A program made the position numbers and the translations under genes. Under the pieces are notes generated by a model that saw only the letters and a list, made by a program, of their open reading frames with translations, searched no databases and was not told the origin of the DNA. From positions 19,874,760-19,938,759 of the forward strand of contig OY756969.1 of NCBI GenBank assembly GCA_963580455.1: DNA of 64,000 nucleotides, read 5' to 3'. Below are positions 41,701 to 53,880 of the stretch, piece by piece. The stretch comes from Euonymus europaeus (lineage: Eukaryota > Streptophyta > Magnoliopsida > Celastrales > Celastraceae). Positions within the stretch are counted from its first letter, which is position 1, and every line of letters starts with the position of its first letter.

Positions 41701-42091
41701 ACAATAAAATATTGGTTGATTTTCTAAAATTAAAATAAACATAATTAAAACAAGAGAAGTGCAAGTAATCAAATTGAACAATCAAGTTGAGAAGAATGCT
41801 AAGCCTTTCGATTTAGCTATCCAATACAATCTAAATCTCAAATCATGTTATTGACACTTTAGTATCCATGTTGATGGAAAAACATCATTACGCTATCTAA
41901 TTATCTTTCTCAAGTATAATTAGAATTACCCGACATACAATAAGCCACGATATCTCTGTGAATTTAAAGGTATACAATCACATTAGGTTTAATGGTATTC
42001 TCTATCAAAACCACACAAAGCATGTTGGCATATGTATGTATTTCATTCAATTCATTGCATACGACACCAAATCAAGATACATGAATAATCT
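41701..42091. other. AT-rich DNA, perhaps the remainder of the gypsy LTR
   Basis: Nothing recognisable. It ends where LINE homology begins. Confidence 0.4.
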
Positions 42092-42109
42092 TTGAATCTC
42101 AATAAGCAC

Positions 42110-45100
42110 AATAAATCATGGCCGTCATATATGGATGAATTCCATGACTGCACTACCTCTTCGGGTCTCTCTATTTTTTCATATTTGGGATTTTGGTATT
42201 CATGGCATAATGGTCAGGAGGGAGATTCATCTATCCTAAGGAAGTTAGATTGGTTGTTTGTTAACTATGGTTGGTTGCTTGCCTTTGAGGGGGCAGTGGC
42301 CCATGTTTTATGTCAATCGATTTTTGACTATAGCTCCCTTATGGTGGTTCCAACCCAGGGAGAGAGTCATAGGCCTTCTTTCAGTTCTTTAATTTTTGTG
42401 CAATGACTATTGATTATCTTTTAGCAATTACTGACTTAGAATCCAGTAGGTGAAGTATCAAACCTTATTCATATTTTTACTCACAAAATTACGCCGCCTC
42501 AAGCGGTGGGATTAGGTGCTCCGGTACCTGCAGATGAGATAAAGGCTGCCATGTTTTCAATTCTGGATGATAAAGCACCTTGACCAGATGGTAAGAAATG
42601 ATGTGATTTTAGCAGTCCAATCCTTTTTTCGTACATTTTGATTATTGGAAGCAATGAATACTACTAGCATTGCTTTGATTCCAAAAGTGGAAAACCCGAG
42701 CTCTTTTGCTGATTATAGACCCATCTTTTATTGCAATATGGTTTACAAATGCATCACGAAGATAATTGCAGCAAGGCTTAAAGGGTTCTTCCTGATGTGA
42801 CCAGCCCGTCTCAGGTTGTTTTTGTTGCGGGGAGGCAAATATTAGATAATATTTTGTTATCATAGTAATTGCTTCGTGACTATCATCTATCTAAGGCCCC
42901 CCAAGATTTGCTCTAAAGGTAGATATCCGCAAAACTTTTGATACTTTACGATGGGATTTTATTTTAACTTGTCTGCATGTTATTGATATGCCATTTGTAG
43001 TTATTAAATGGATTCAAGCATGTATCATAGGGGTCAAGTTCTCTATTTCTATTAATGGTACAATGACAGGCTATTTCTCTTCTTCCTTAGGAGTTCGACA
43101 TGAGAATCCACTTTCGCCTTATTTATTTATATTGGCAATTGAGGTATTTAGTGGTATGATGCAAGCAATGATGGGGGATTCGGTGTTCAAGTATCACTGT
43201 TTTGTTGATGATTTGATGGTGTTTTGCCATGCGAATGTTGGAATGGTGGGGCTGGTGAAAAGTACCTTGGATTATTTTGCAGGACTTTCAGGTCTATCTC
43301 CTAATGTGTCCAAGAGTCAGATTTTCAGATGGGAGCTTTTCCAACCCCATATTTAGGGGTTCCTCTAATAACAACTCGGTTTAGATATGTGGACTGTAAA
43401 CCCCTAGTTGACCACATAATGGCTAGAGTTAGGCTTTGGACATCACAAGCTCTAACATATGCTAGAAGGTTGCAACTAATATAGTCTATTCTTTTCTCTA
43501 TCCAGGTATTCGTTCCTTAATACTCATGGTGCTAAGATTGCTTGGACTTTTGTATGTTACCCCAAAGATTAAGGGGCTCTTGGTATTAAGCGGCTGGAGG
43601 ATTGGAATAATGCAACCTTCTTAAATGGGTGCGTACGATGCTTTCTTCTTCAATATCCTTATGGGCTATTTGGGTGAGGTTGAATCTTTTAGCCTATGTT
43701 TGGATTGTGAGAGGGGAGGGGAAGAAAAAGTTAATCGAAATGAAAAATGTAGGGGAGGGGAGTGGAGGAGAAGTGAATTTTACATCATATTGTTTGAATA
43801 GTCAAAAAGTAGGGGAAAAAAAGTGAAAAAGTTTATTTTAATGATTTATAAGATTGATATAAATTTACCATGTTATCCTTGATATAAATTTATATATATA
43901 TTATATTTATTTATATATATTATTATATATATTTATACATTTAAATAAATTATATTACATTATATATTTATATAAATATATAATGTAAAGTGGGACCCAC
44001 CTATTATAAGGTGGGACCCATCTATTATAGTAGAATGTGGAATAAGTGATCCACTGAGGGCAAATTTGTAAACTAATATGTGGGTCCCAGCTGTCAACCT
44101 TTTTCCCTACTTTTCCCATCAGTTTTGGAGATAAAAAATTTAGGTGGGACCCATGCCTATTTTACTTTCAAAACACTCGCTACAATTTTCCTTCTATTTA
44201 ACCAAACATTCTCAATTTTTGAAATCCCTCTATTTTACCCTACAATTTTTCTTCCCCTTCATTTTATACCCAATCCAAACATAGTGTTAATGGGAAGGAG
44301 TTTTTGGAAAGTCCCAAGGCCTAATAGTCCTTCATGGACTTGGCAAAACTTGTTGCAAAGTAGAGAATGGTGCCGACCTTATTTTCGTCATGTTAAAGGA
44401 AATGGTAAAGACACTGCTCTATGGACAGATTTCTGGCTTCTGAATGGACCTTTATGTGATTCCTTTGTATATCGTATTATTATGGCTACTAGTTTATCTT
44501 GGCAAGCTAAAGTATCTCATGTAATCTCGGAGGAGGGCTTGTGGATGTTTCCTGCGAGTCCAAGAGTTCTATAGGATGTTTGGGACTCCATCGGGTTTCA
44601 TCCAATTATAGAACGAAGTGATATTGTATATTGATAGGGAAGGACTATGAAAAGATTTAAAATTAGCGATGCATGAGACTCTATCCAGGCTCGAAGAGAG
44701 ACTGACAATGTTCATCATTTACTATGGTTCAATATGAATATCCCTCAACATTCATTTATTCTATGGGTGGCAAGCCACTCAAGGCTTTGGACCATGGATC
44801 AATTTCTGAGTCATGGTCTTATTTCAGGTGGAGATTGTGTATTTTGTGGAGTAGTGGTTGAGACTGATTGCCATCTTTTCTTTGACTTTTCTTACAAAAG
44901 TGCAATCTGGAATGCTATCTCTATTAAGACAGAGGTGTCTTGGCCTACCCTGCCTTGGGATGAGCTGTTACAGTGTGTGGCAAAAAGTTTCAAAAACAAG
45001 ACTTTAAGGTCTACTATTGCAAAGCTTTGTTTCTCTACCATTGTCTACGGTATTTGGTATGAGCAAAATACTAGAAATTTTACAAATGAGGTTAAGCCTC

Positions 45101-45955
45101 ATTTTGTGACAAGGAAGCTCATCATTGAAAATGTGAGAGGTCGTCTCTCTGGTTGTGTCCTTAAATACACAGCCAAATTCTCTGATTTAGTCCAAGTTTG
45201 GGGTTCTAGTACGTAGCATGTGCATGGTTTTGACTTCATAGGGGTACGTGCCTAACAAGTCTTGCCATGTTTAGTTGGTTTTCTTGAGATGTGGCCCTGT
45301 TTAATTGCTCTAGCATGGCTTGATGTCATGTCTTTTATGTCCCCCAATAATTGAGATAATTATCGATTCATGTCTCGGATGCTTTGCATGGGAGTTATTC
45401 ATGGAGAGGATCTTTTGCTGCAACGGGTCGGTGAAGTTATTAGGACAATGATGATAAGAGTAGCAGTTGAGCATTTTGTATTGTGTGTCACATTTAAGGA
45501 ATGTGGCCTTCGAAGTTTTGGCATGACTTTGCATGAAGGATGCATGACCACTGGGTCATATGCATTTAATGAGGTGGACTAGCTGCATGTATGGGTTGGC
45601 CTCCTTTACTTGGCTTGTGCCCATTGAATTTTGGGTTGATGTCTGAAGTTGTTGGTTTTCATTAGTGAGCCTTTGCTCATTGAATTTGTAGGTTAATATT
45701 GTCGGCAAAACGTGTGGATGACAATGATTTTTGGAGCACATGCTTTGAAAATAATGTCATCAAATTGATGTAATGGAATGAAGCTACTTGGTTCAAAATT
45801 GTGATGTTATTAATTTAGCTTACTCATAGTTTCTTTATGGTGTAACTCTATTGGAATATGATTCCCATAAAGATTGTTGAATTCCTTAGGGAGTGCCCCT
45901 CGTATGCATTGTAATTCCTTTTTGATTATATAAAAATGCTTACTTAAAAAAAAGC
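42110..45955 (+). mobile_element. second LINE, 5'-truncated, without RNase H, interrupted by a MITE
   Basis: Pieces in order: endonuclease C-terminus (FHDCTTSSGLSIFSYLGFWY, RKLDWLFVN; 42130-42300); RT approach (VPADEIKAAMFSILDDKAP at about 42520 and TSIALIPKVENPSSFADYRP at about 42665); RT core (43000-43350, including FVDDLMVFCH with the catalytic Asp pair, and GLSPNVSKSQIF); a post-RT part (43380-43690); and a zf-RVT zinc-binding region (44734-45216: HSFILWVASHSRLWTMDQF, CVFCGVVVETDCHLFFDF). The tail runs to TTTGATTATATAAAAATGCTTACTTAAAAAAAA near 45955. Many stops and frameshifts are present. No RNase H follows, unlike the LINE at 9718. I could not find a target duplication, so the start is set by homology. 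Confidence 0.85.
43692..44286. mobile_element. Tourist-like MITE inserted in the LINE
   Basis: Starts GCCTATGTTTGGATTG and ends with the reverse complement of CACTATGTTTGGATTG. TTA flanks both sides (43689-43691 and 44287-44289). Removing the element and one TTA joins the LINE frame as LNLL-MGRSFWKV, which matches the expected LINE text. The right half explains why a long artificial frame (44080-44574) appears to fuse MITE and LINE. The core (43870-43985) is TA-rich. Confidence 0.9.
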
Positions 45956-46528
45956 ATTTTTTTTAAAAGCGCGACCCAGGCCCCTTTTCCCTTTCACTGC
46001 AACTTTCGCCATTTCCTCCGCTGTTTTACCCTCCGCACCAGAAATCATTTTTCCTTCCGTTTTCTTCACAGATTCTGACGCCTTCTTCTTCCTTGTCATT
46101 TACAGGTATGATTCCAACACTTTTATACCAGAAATCCAAGTATTTTTTGTCTGCCAGCGTGATCTGTGGTCCCAAGTTTTTGGTGATATATGTTGCTTTC
46201 TAAGTGCATTATGACTGTAGTTTGTGGTCCCATCTATATATAGTTTGATTTTTATGGAATGATAGTGAAATGTGTGGATTTATACTCAAAGATGCTCCTA
46301 TTATAGGTGTACCCGAAAATCCACCATTTTTTTTTCTTAGCTTCGTTTGAATGTGATGATTTCGTGTAGATTTGTATAGATTGGGTTATAGGAAAATCAT
46401 AGATTGCTATTGACAAAATTGTGTTTCGTAGATTATACAAACTATAATTTTTTAAAAATAATAAATTTGAGAAAAAAACATCCAGTATTTTTTTACAAAA
46501 TTAGTGGTGTTATTTTTTTAGATTACAT
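45956..46528. other. spacer with a possible 5' leader of the PMD remnant
   Basis: 46000-46110 is C/T-rich, like a plant 5' UTR followed by a GTATG donor-like site. It could be the leader of the decayed gene starting at 46529. Confidence 0.4.
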
Positions 46529-48110
46529 ATGGCGCGTACTAGAGGTGGGCGTACTAGAGGCGGTCGCACTTCTTCCACCCGAGGTGGTTGTTCCTTTGGT
46601 CAGGGAGATAGATCCACCACACATATTAGGAGGGATCAGCATCCAGGTCTAGTGAATCCCTCTATTTTATGCTTGCAGGAGGGCCATCGGTCTGAGGACA
46701 TTTGGAGTGGCCATTAGACACGTCTTGTGATGGTGTTTAGGCAGCATCAACTATGGTCTTGTCACTCATGTTTTAGTCCTTATGTCATTCAGGCTGGTTT
46801 TTATGGGGTGACACAGATTGGGCATATCAGGCTGAACCATGCTCTCCTCACTGCACTAGTTGAGTGTTGGAGACGCGAGACTCATTCATTCCATCTACGT
46901 GTGGGGGAGATGATAGTTACACTCTAGGATGTTGGAATTCTATTTGGCTTGCCGGGTGATGGACTTCCTGTTACTGGATTAGGTATATATGATTGGGATG
47001 CTATCATGCTACAGCTTTTGGGAACCGTACCACCTCTAGAGTATCGGGAGGGTGCCTCCATTTCATTGAGATGGCTGACGGAGACATTTGGGGTTGAACA
47101 TCCCCCAGGTGCTTATGCCCCAGAGGAGGTTCTTATGCAGTATGCCAGAGGTTACATCATGGCCATGTTTGGGAGCATATAGTTCACTCAGACTACAGGT
47201 GACAATGTTCATTTTCACTTCCTGCCACTGCTTACTAATCTTCAGCAGATGAGACGATATTGCTGGTCAGACGCAGTTCTCGCGACCCTATACAGAAACT
47301 TATGTCGAGGTTTTCTGAGTGGGACTAGACAGATGGGGCGTTATACTATGCTTCTGAAGTTGTGGTCCTAGGAGAGGTTACACATATGTCGTCATGAGAT
47401 TTGTGCTATGGGTCCACCGTCGGGTGATTATTTCATTGGAGATGACCCTTTACCACCGATGGGAGTGAGGTAAGTTGTAATTTTTTTCCTCATTTCTTGA
47501 TTCATAACGTACTAATGATCATGTGATGCATTTTTAGAGATGGAGAGGGACACAAACCTTCGTCAATAATCCTCGACAGGTACTTATTTATGCTTGGGAT
47601 GAGCTGCTCCCTTATCAGGTATATATAATTTGAGGCTACAATTTTTATTATTTTATTGATCAAATTGAAATGTTGTAATTTACACACAGGTTGTCTAGAC
47701 ACCATATACTATGGAGCGTTTGCTGAGTGTGCCAAATATTTGCTTGAAGGGTAGTCTTTTGTGGCAGTGCATCATTCCACTTATATGATTTTCGAGGTCA
47801 TCGAGATTCATCACCCGGAGCGAGTGTTACGTCAGTTTAGTCGGCCACAGTATATACTAGAGCCCGTTGATACAATAGATCGCTTGCACGACTAGACTAG
47901 GAGAAGGCGCGGGGACGTGGATTGGGCAGTGGCCTACCAGCAGTGGATCACTTAGTGGACTGAGCATAGACATAGTTTGATTTACGAGGATAGAGAGGTA
48001 TAAACTAATATCGATGATTACAAGCAGTGGTACTACACTATCACTAGACGTTTTACTAGTCCTTTGAGTAGTGTTCCACGTCTGCCGGTACTAGAGTTTG
48101 AGCCACACAA
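46529..48110 (+). pseudogene. plant mobile domain (PMD / MAIN-like) gene, decayed
   Basis: It opens with an Arg/Gly-rich start (ARTRGGRTRGGRTSSTRGG) and continues with QAGFYGVTQIGHIRLNHALL, LVECWRRETHSFHLRVGEM, DVGILFGLPGDGLPVTG, and later HFLPLLTNLQQMRRYCWSDAV, VEIHHPERVLRQF-like and TRRRRGDVDWAVAYQQW pieces. These are the hallmarks of the plant mobile domain, present in the host genes MAIN and MAIL1 and in many transposons. Two short intron-like gaps (about 47472-47535 and 47620-47690) keep their splice-like edges. In-frame stops (46715, 46925, 47180, 47369, 47697 and later) make it non-functional. It is most likely a transposon-borne copy. Confidence 0.75.
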
Positions 48111-48300
48111 AATAAAAAATGAAATAAGAGATCCAAATTCCTTTGTCTTTAGGGTCCAAACAATGATAAGCCCAAGTCTATAGTCTATTCTTACAAGAGA
48201 TCAATAGCTCAATAGCTCAAAGCTTGGCCTAAACATAAGCCCAATTTTTAGAATAAGTCCTAGCCCATTTAAGAGATTTGATTCCTTCATTATAATACTT
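48111..48300. other. spacer
   Basis: No feature supported. Confidence 0.4.
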
Positions 48301-49043
48301 GGGTACAATAGATTCAGTTTAGACCATTGTCCATACTACAAAAGGTTTGAGGGAAATAATGACTTCATTATCTTGTTGTTGTATGTGGATGACATGTTGG
48401 TAGCAGACTCCAACAAAGATTGTATCCAAGAATTGAAGACACAGTTGGATAGGGAGTTTGATATGAAGGATCTAGGACCAGCAAACAAGATTCTAGGGAT
48501 GCAAATTCATCGAGACAGAAATAGCAGAAAGATTTGGCTTTCATAGAAGAATTATTTGCAAAAGATATTGCGGCATTTCAACATGCAAGGTTGCATGTTA
48601 GTTGCTACCCTATTTTTTGCTAATTTCAAGATATCCTCAAGTATGTGTACTAGCAATGAATAGAGATGATGAAGATGTCTCAAGTACCTTATGCATGAGC
48701 AGTGGGGAGTTTAATGTTCACTATGATATGTACAAGACCAGACATTGCACAAGCAGTGGGAGTGGTTAGTCGATATATGACGAATCCTGGTAAAAAACAC
48801 TGAAATATTGTGAAGAGGATTTTAAGATACATCAAAGAAACCTCAGATGAGGATCAGAATTTACTGTCAGGTGCTATGTGGATTCAAATTTACAAGAGAC
48901 CTTGATAAAAGAAAATCTACTACAAGCTATGTGTTTACACTTGCAGGAGGAGTTGTGAGCTAAGATTCAAACTACTGCTAGTCTAGTAATGGAGTTAGAG
49001 CAATTGGTAGTCTCCTACAACTAATACTACAAGGATGCTATTA
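48300..49043 (+). pseudogene. Ty1/copia RT-RNase H remnant
   Basis: The frame, with stops, reads LLYVDDMLVADSNKDCIQELK (YVDD reverse-transcriptase motif, about 48378), FDMKDLGPANKILGMQIHRD, then a copia connection (AVGSLMFTMICTRPDIAQAV, VVSRYMTNPGKKH) and an RNase H start (DKRKSTTSYVFTLAGGVV). This is the 3' part of a copia pol. It is cut at 49048 by the insertion of the LTR at 49049; sequence beyond 54249 might be its continuation but could not be recognised as such. Confidence 0.85.
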
Positions 49044-49309
49044 CAGGTTGTAGCAACTGGCCCGAAAATTGACAAAGTCGCCACCAATCGAATTTGAGTG
49101 AATTAAAGTGCAATTGGACACTTTAAAGAAAAACCTGTGAACCAGAAATAAGGGTACGGTGGTCGATTGAGCGTGGGGAAGGTGTTAGGCACCCCACGAC
49201 TCTTGTTTAAAATAGTTACTGAATTTTTAAATGATTGGCTATTTTTCTGAAAATTCATTGTTTGCAAGATTGAGTTATTTTAAAGGAATAATGATTTGGA
49301 TTTTGGGAT

Positions 49310-49615
49310 CATACCAACTTATGGCATTGAAAAGATTGGATTTTAAAACACCAACTTATGGTGTTGTATTTAAAGGTGTGCCAACTTATGGCCTCAAAGA
49401 GAATCAGATTTTGCATACACCAACTTACGGCGTTGTATTTGAATTTAATGATCGGTTTAAAATGAAAATTGAGGTCGGATTTAAAATTCCAACTTAAGGA
49501 ATTGAAATGAATGAATTGGATTTTAAAGAGAATATAGAAGTGCCAACATATGGCATAAAGTGAAATTTGTAATAATTTATGATGTTAAAAAAAAAAACAA
49601 ATACAACTTATGGTA
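49310..49615. repeat. CCAACTTATGG minisatellite-like array
   Basis: At least seven copies of CCAACTTATGG or one-mismatch variants occur at 30-70 base spacing (49316, 49352, 49381, 49420, 49489, 49541, 49601), several inside a longer unit GGATTTTAAAACACC-AACTTATGG-TGTTGTATTTAAAG. It lies just inside the 5' part of the second LTR. The solo LTR at 6702 has no equivalent. Confidence 0.8.
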
Positions 49616-49849
49616 TATTATTAAAAAGATGGAGATACACTTAGAGTATAAAAAAAATAGAGGTGGAATCTTATGGTAGTTTTATAGAGATTGTATTTAA
49701 CTACCTTGCGTATATATTTTTAAAAAAAAATTAATAATTAGCTAATTAATTATACATACATGTCTTACAACATCATCGTAGTACACATTTACATTTATAA
49801 CAATAAACTACCCTAGTGCATTAGCAATCATATCTCTAACCACGCCCAT

Positions 49850-50664
49850 GTTGTGGTCGTCTATGAAAACATCACTTTCTGCATTTTCCGGTCCTTCTTC
49901 ATGTACAACGGAACTGCTGGACTCGTCCCCCACAATCTAAAACTCCTCGTTACTTCGACTCCTCCGTCTAATATAATTGTGCAATGCACAACATGCGACT
50001 ACAATGTCCACCTGTGTCCCGTACTTAAAACGCGACATATTATTAAGAATCTTCCGCCGCATCTTCGTAACACCGAATGTCCTTTCATGACAATACGGAG
50101 AGATGCGTGCTTCTGGTTAAACTTCTATAGTGGTCCACTAGCGCATCGCCCATTCCTCCACTCCAGCAAATGATACCTCTCACCCCTATAAGGCGCAAGG
50201 TAACTCGGCTTGTTAGCATAACCTGCATCCACCAAGTAATATTTCCCTGAACAAGTAACACCAATTCGTTAACAACATTTCTTTCAAAATACGATCATTA
50301 ATTAAAAATGCTCACAAGATATTATGTTAATTACTCCATGTCCCACAGTCAGCAGAAATATAGCTAGCATCTCAAAAATTTGAAAATGCCCAGTTGATTC
50401 TAGCATCTACCGTTCCGCCAAATCAGTGCATAATACTCTAAATGTATCTATAGATAAGCGAAAATTTTCCTGACACCTAATCGGATTTCCATTCAAAATC
50501 TCTGTAACCCATTGCGCACCCGTTAATGATGATGTCCTACACCGGTTCCGTGGCACTAGAGGATATCCATAGTGCTGGACATAATACAAAGCCGCAGCAG
50601 CGGCAGCCATCGAACTAAAATAAACTTGGTTATCATATTCTTCATCAGAGCTAGATGTATCCAT
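49850..50664 (-). pseudogene. PIF/Harbinger transposase, internally deleted
   Basis: The N-terminal part (50664 down to 50407) reads MDTSSSDEEYDN, an Ala run, and QENFRLSIDTFRVLCTDL, the usual Harbinger N-terminal helix region. After an intron-like or unreadable 150 bases, 50250-49850 reads GKYYLVDAGYANKPSYLAPYRG (the region with the second catalytic Asp), then RYHLLEWRNGR and a broken KHASLR...VLRRC segment matching the ...ERTFGVLKRRF end. The first catalytic-Asp region and the central part are missing, so no active transposase can be made. An Asp/Glu catalytic triad nuclease is the family mechanism. Confidence 0.8.
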
Positions 50665-51064
50665 AACTAACAAAGAGATGTAAAAAAATAAAGCTACTTT
50701 AAAAAATTGTAGAATAATCCAAGGAACATTTGGGAAAAAAAAACAGAACAATAAGCTTTAAAATAAATGTGTTGGGCATGTTCAATCTGGAAAAACTCAA
50801 ACTCAGTCACCAAAGATTTTCAACAAAACTAGCAGTTCAAACAATGCAAGATAAAAACAAACTAGTAAAATAAAAAGAGAATGCTTAACAAAACAATACT
50901 CAGTTCTTCAATAACGAAACTCAGTTATTCAACAATTAAGAAATCCCTACTAGGAAATCCAACAATTAACTCTCAGTTGTTCAATTTATTCTAATGGAAA
51001 AACAAACTTAGTTCAATAACTCTACCAATACATCCAATTCATTCTCTCAACACAACAAGCATTC

Positions 51065-52197
51065 TCACTTGGCCTCTTCACCCGCAAACCGAGTAATAAA
51101 ACGATGGTGAACACTAGGCACCAGCCCAAGAAGGACACGACATAAGATAGGGTTATCTATCTTCTCCAAAGCCAACAAGTACACATCCTCAGTCAGCTGG
51201 CTATCTTCAAACATCTGATTGAGGATGGACAACACCTCATCAAGCCCTAAATTAGTAGTTGCAGCTGAATGGGCAGCAGTTGAGGATGCCCTTCTCTCAC
51301 TCATACGCACAGCTGCTTGTTTGTTCTGAACCTGTAGTGCTTCTGCAATCATGGCTATGCCAATGGTGTCAATGTTCTTCCTCTTCTTTGGAGTAGAAGT
51401 ACCTACCGGATCTGATAAAGATGTCCTGAGTCTAGCTACAAAATCTGTGCTCCTAAGCAATGTGGACTTCTTCTTCAAATAGGGGGTTTTCTTTGCTGGT
51501 GAGGTCCCAGTGGATTTCTCTGGCTCATGCTGAACTCTGATGCTATCTTCAACCGAGTATGGTATGTATGCATCTGGCTCACACCCCTCGAACCAGTCAG
51601 TCTCCACAACTTCATCCTCTATAGGGTTCATCCGAAAATTCTCTTCACTAGATGGGACTCGAAGGTGATGCCCAGTTGCAATACCTCCTGCAAAATAGAA
51701 TTGAAGCTCATCCCGGTATCGAAATCCGTGTTTCCTGAACTTTGCATACTCTTTGTTCTCCTGCAGGTTATTAAAAAACATTATTAAAACAAAACCAACA
51801 CACACTACGTATACTAATTAGTAAAAACAGATCAGCCTTTGTTAACAATAGAATTTAATTCAATTTACCTTAATTTTGAGGTCCCACCAATTGTCAGACA
51901 TGATGGCTCTCTTAGTTACCTCGTCCCAACCCATACCTGTTTCATTCTGAGTCATGCGACTCCACAAAGACCAATCATTTCTCAACCAATCCTTGTGTAT
52001 GGAAGGTCGGTACGCTCATGGAACTTTTTTACAATTCCATCCCATTCCATCTTTGGCATAGGTGAACCTGGTGTCCTTGTGATCTCTTTAAGAGTCTCCA
52101 CACAGATATCGACCAATGCATCAACAGACCACTCCTCCCATTTGGTTTTCTCATTCTCAGATTGGGTCATGACTTGCTTACCGGGTCTCGACATCAA
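51065..52197 (-). pseudogene. Myb/SANT-like protein of the Harbinger element, frameshifted
   Basis: Exon 1 (52197-51869) encodes a Myb/SANT-like trihelix domain: KWEEWSVDALVDICVETL, MEWDGIVKKFHERTDLPYTR, then NDWSLWSRM, GMGWDEVTKRAIMSDNWW. Exon 2 (51760-51065) encodes KFRKHGFRYRDEL followed by a low-complexity middle and a helical end (LDEVLSILNQMFEDSQL, VLLGLVPSVHHRFITRF). The intron has GT-AG borders. This is the second, DNA-binding protein that PIF/Harbinger transposons need together with the transposase. Around 52000 one base is missing relative to the expected frame, giving TGA right after LPYTRIG, so the gene is broken in the middle of the domain. The rest is well preserved, so the break is likely recent. 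Confidence 0.8.
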
Positions 52198-52229
52198 ATA
52201 ATCCTAGGTGAAATGTATGAAATTGTAGA

Positions 52230-52800
52230 CTCACTAGATTTCCACTTATGAAAGGAGCATTGAACAAGAAAAACCAAAACCAGAACACTGAAATTGAGTG
52301 ACCATAAAATTAATAAATGTCCTAAACTGCATGAGATGACCAATTACCTATACCAGTGTATGAGCACAAGCAGTCGAACTAAAATAAACTTCACCATAGT
52401 TTGCAAATGAAGGAAATCATCTTAAAACAACCCTAAGTAGTACAATAACACAATGATAAAAGTATACATAGAAATAATTATAGGTGAAATTTTCTAAAAA
52501 TGAATGCATTCATCCACTCATGAAAGGTGCATTAAGGAAAAATAAATTAGAACAAGGACCCCCAAATTGAGTGACCAGAACCCTACAATGTGTACAATTC
52601 CAAAACTGCAGAGATGACCAATTTACAGTACTAGTGTATGAGCATAAGCATTGAGACAATATTAAATTTAACGACAGTTTGCATTGAGTGACCATAAAAT
52701 TTATCTAAGTCCTAAACTACACGAGATGACATCTAATAACTGTATAAGCATTGGGACATTTATATTTCACCACAGTTTGCATTATAAGTGCATTCACAGG
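52230..52800. repeat. imperfect tandem duplication in the Harbinger 5' region
   Basis: Three diverged copies of a segment holding ATGAAAGGAGCATT..., GAGTGACCATAAAATT, CCTAAACTGCATGAGATGACC and CAGTTTGCATT can be aligned (about 52240-52410, 52515-52680 and 52680-52795). Confidence 0.6.
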
Positions 52801-53880
52801 GTAACAGTTCAAATTGCATTTATAGTATTTGTAGGAGAATTATATGATTTTGGATGAAATACAACCTTAAAGGGTGAATTTTTCCTAAAGAGAATCCCAA
52901 GTGTCACCCTATTTATAAGACAACATGCTCTCTTTATTCAAAAATAAATAGTAAAGTGTTTTAATTATGACTAACTGAGGGGCTAATGTTTAAGAATTAC
53001 ACAAGGATCAGTAAATGTGGGGGTGAAGTAGTCAATATGATTTAGAAGAATAATTTGAGGAAAGTTCTTTTGTTCAGGTTAAATTATCTATACTGGAGCA
53101 ATATATGTGCATAAAGCAATGGAAAGTTCAACAGGTGAACCATTTATAATCAAAGATACACATGCAAACAGATCCAACAGCGAATTCAAAATAATGTTTT
53201 GTTTTCAACTATCCAATGTCCCATGAAGAGGAGTGTTCCAAAAGGAATAAAAATATAATGAAACAACAAAAAAGTTAAGCAAAAATTTGATAAAAATATA
53301 TGATCTAAGAATTCCAACATTCGAACAAGAATCACTTGTACACAAACAGCTAATACACATTTATGAACAATACGCATTTAATCATCACATGAAGGTTCAA
53401 TCAGTTATCGAGCAATTCAGTGACAGCAAAATTATCGAACAACCCGCAACATTTCACGCCTAAACAAGAATTAGTTTTCCTCCGATCACCACTGCAGCGA
53501 TGCTCTAGGGAAAATTAATTTCGATGTCAAAGAAGAGGACATCGAAATAGGATGGGACCTGGGACGGCAACGACCGAATGTATTACATCCGGCAACTTCA
53601 ACATTTCACAACAAAAACGCAAAACCTAGATATGCAGGGGCTGAAATAAACGGAACATGGTGTTTTGAGAGACGCAGCTGAGAGGGGAACTGATACCTGT
53701 GACAGCGGCTTGGTCGTCAGCGGTGCAGATCTGTACGGCGGCGAACGATTACAAGGGAGCACTGATTGCGGGGGTTTTCCAGAGGTGAGAAGGAATGCGC
53801 GATCCAGTGACAACGGAGGACTAACTGCGAGGGTTTTCCTATATATTGAACAAATTTTGTTAAACTTTGGGTGACATGTG
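52801..53880. other. remaining upstream part of the Harbinger element
   Basis: No recognised coding region. 53500-53820 is comparatively GC-rich, with a few short frames on both strands, and could be the element's promoter and leader. The right terminus of the Harbinger element could not be fixed; a TTATAAGCC-type palindrome lies at 53905-53930. Confidence 0.4.

Noticed and set aside
44080..44574. 164-residue open frame
   Set aside because: It is an artificial fusion of the right arm of the MITE (to 44286) with LINE sequence; the MITE borders are exact.
53598..53874. frames of about 70 residues on both strands
   Set aside because: Located in the presumed leader of the Harbinger element; no domain or splice support.
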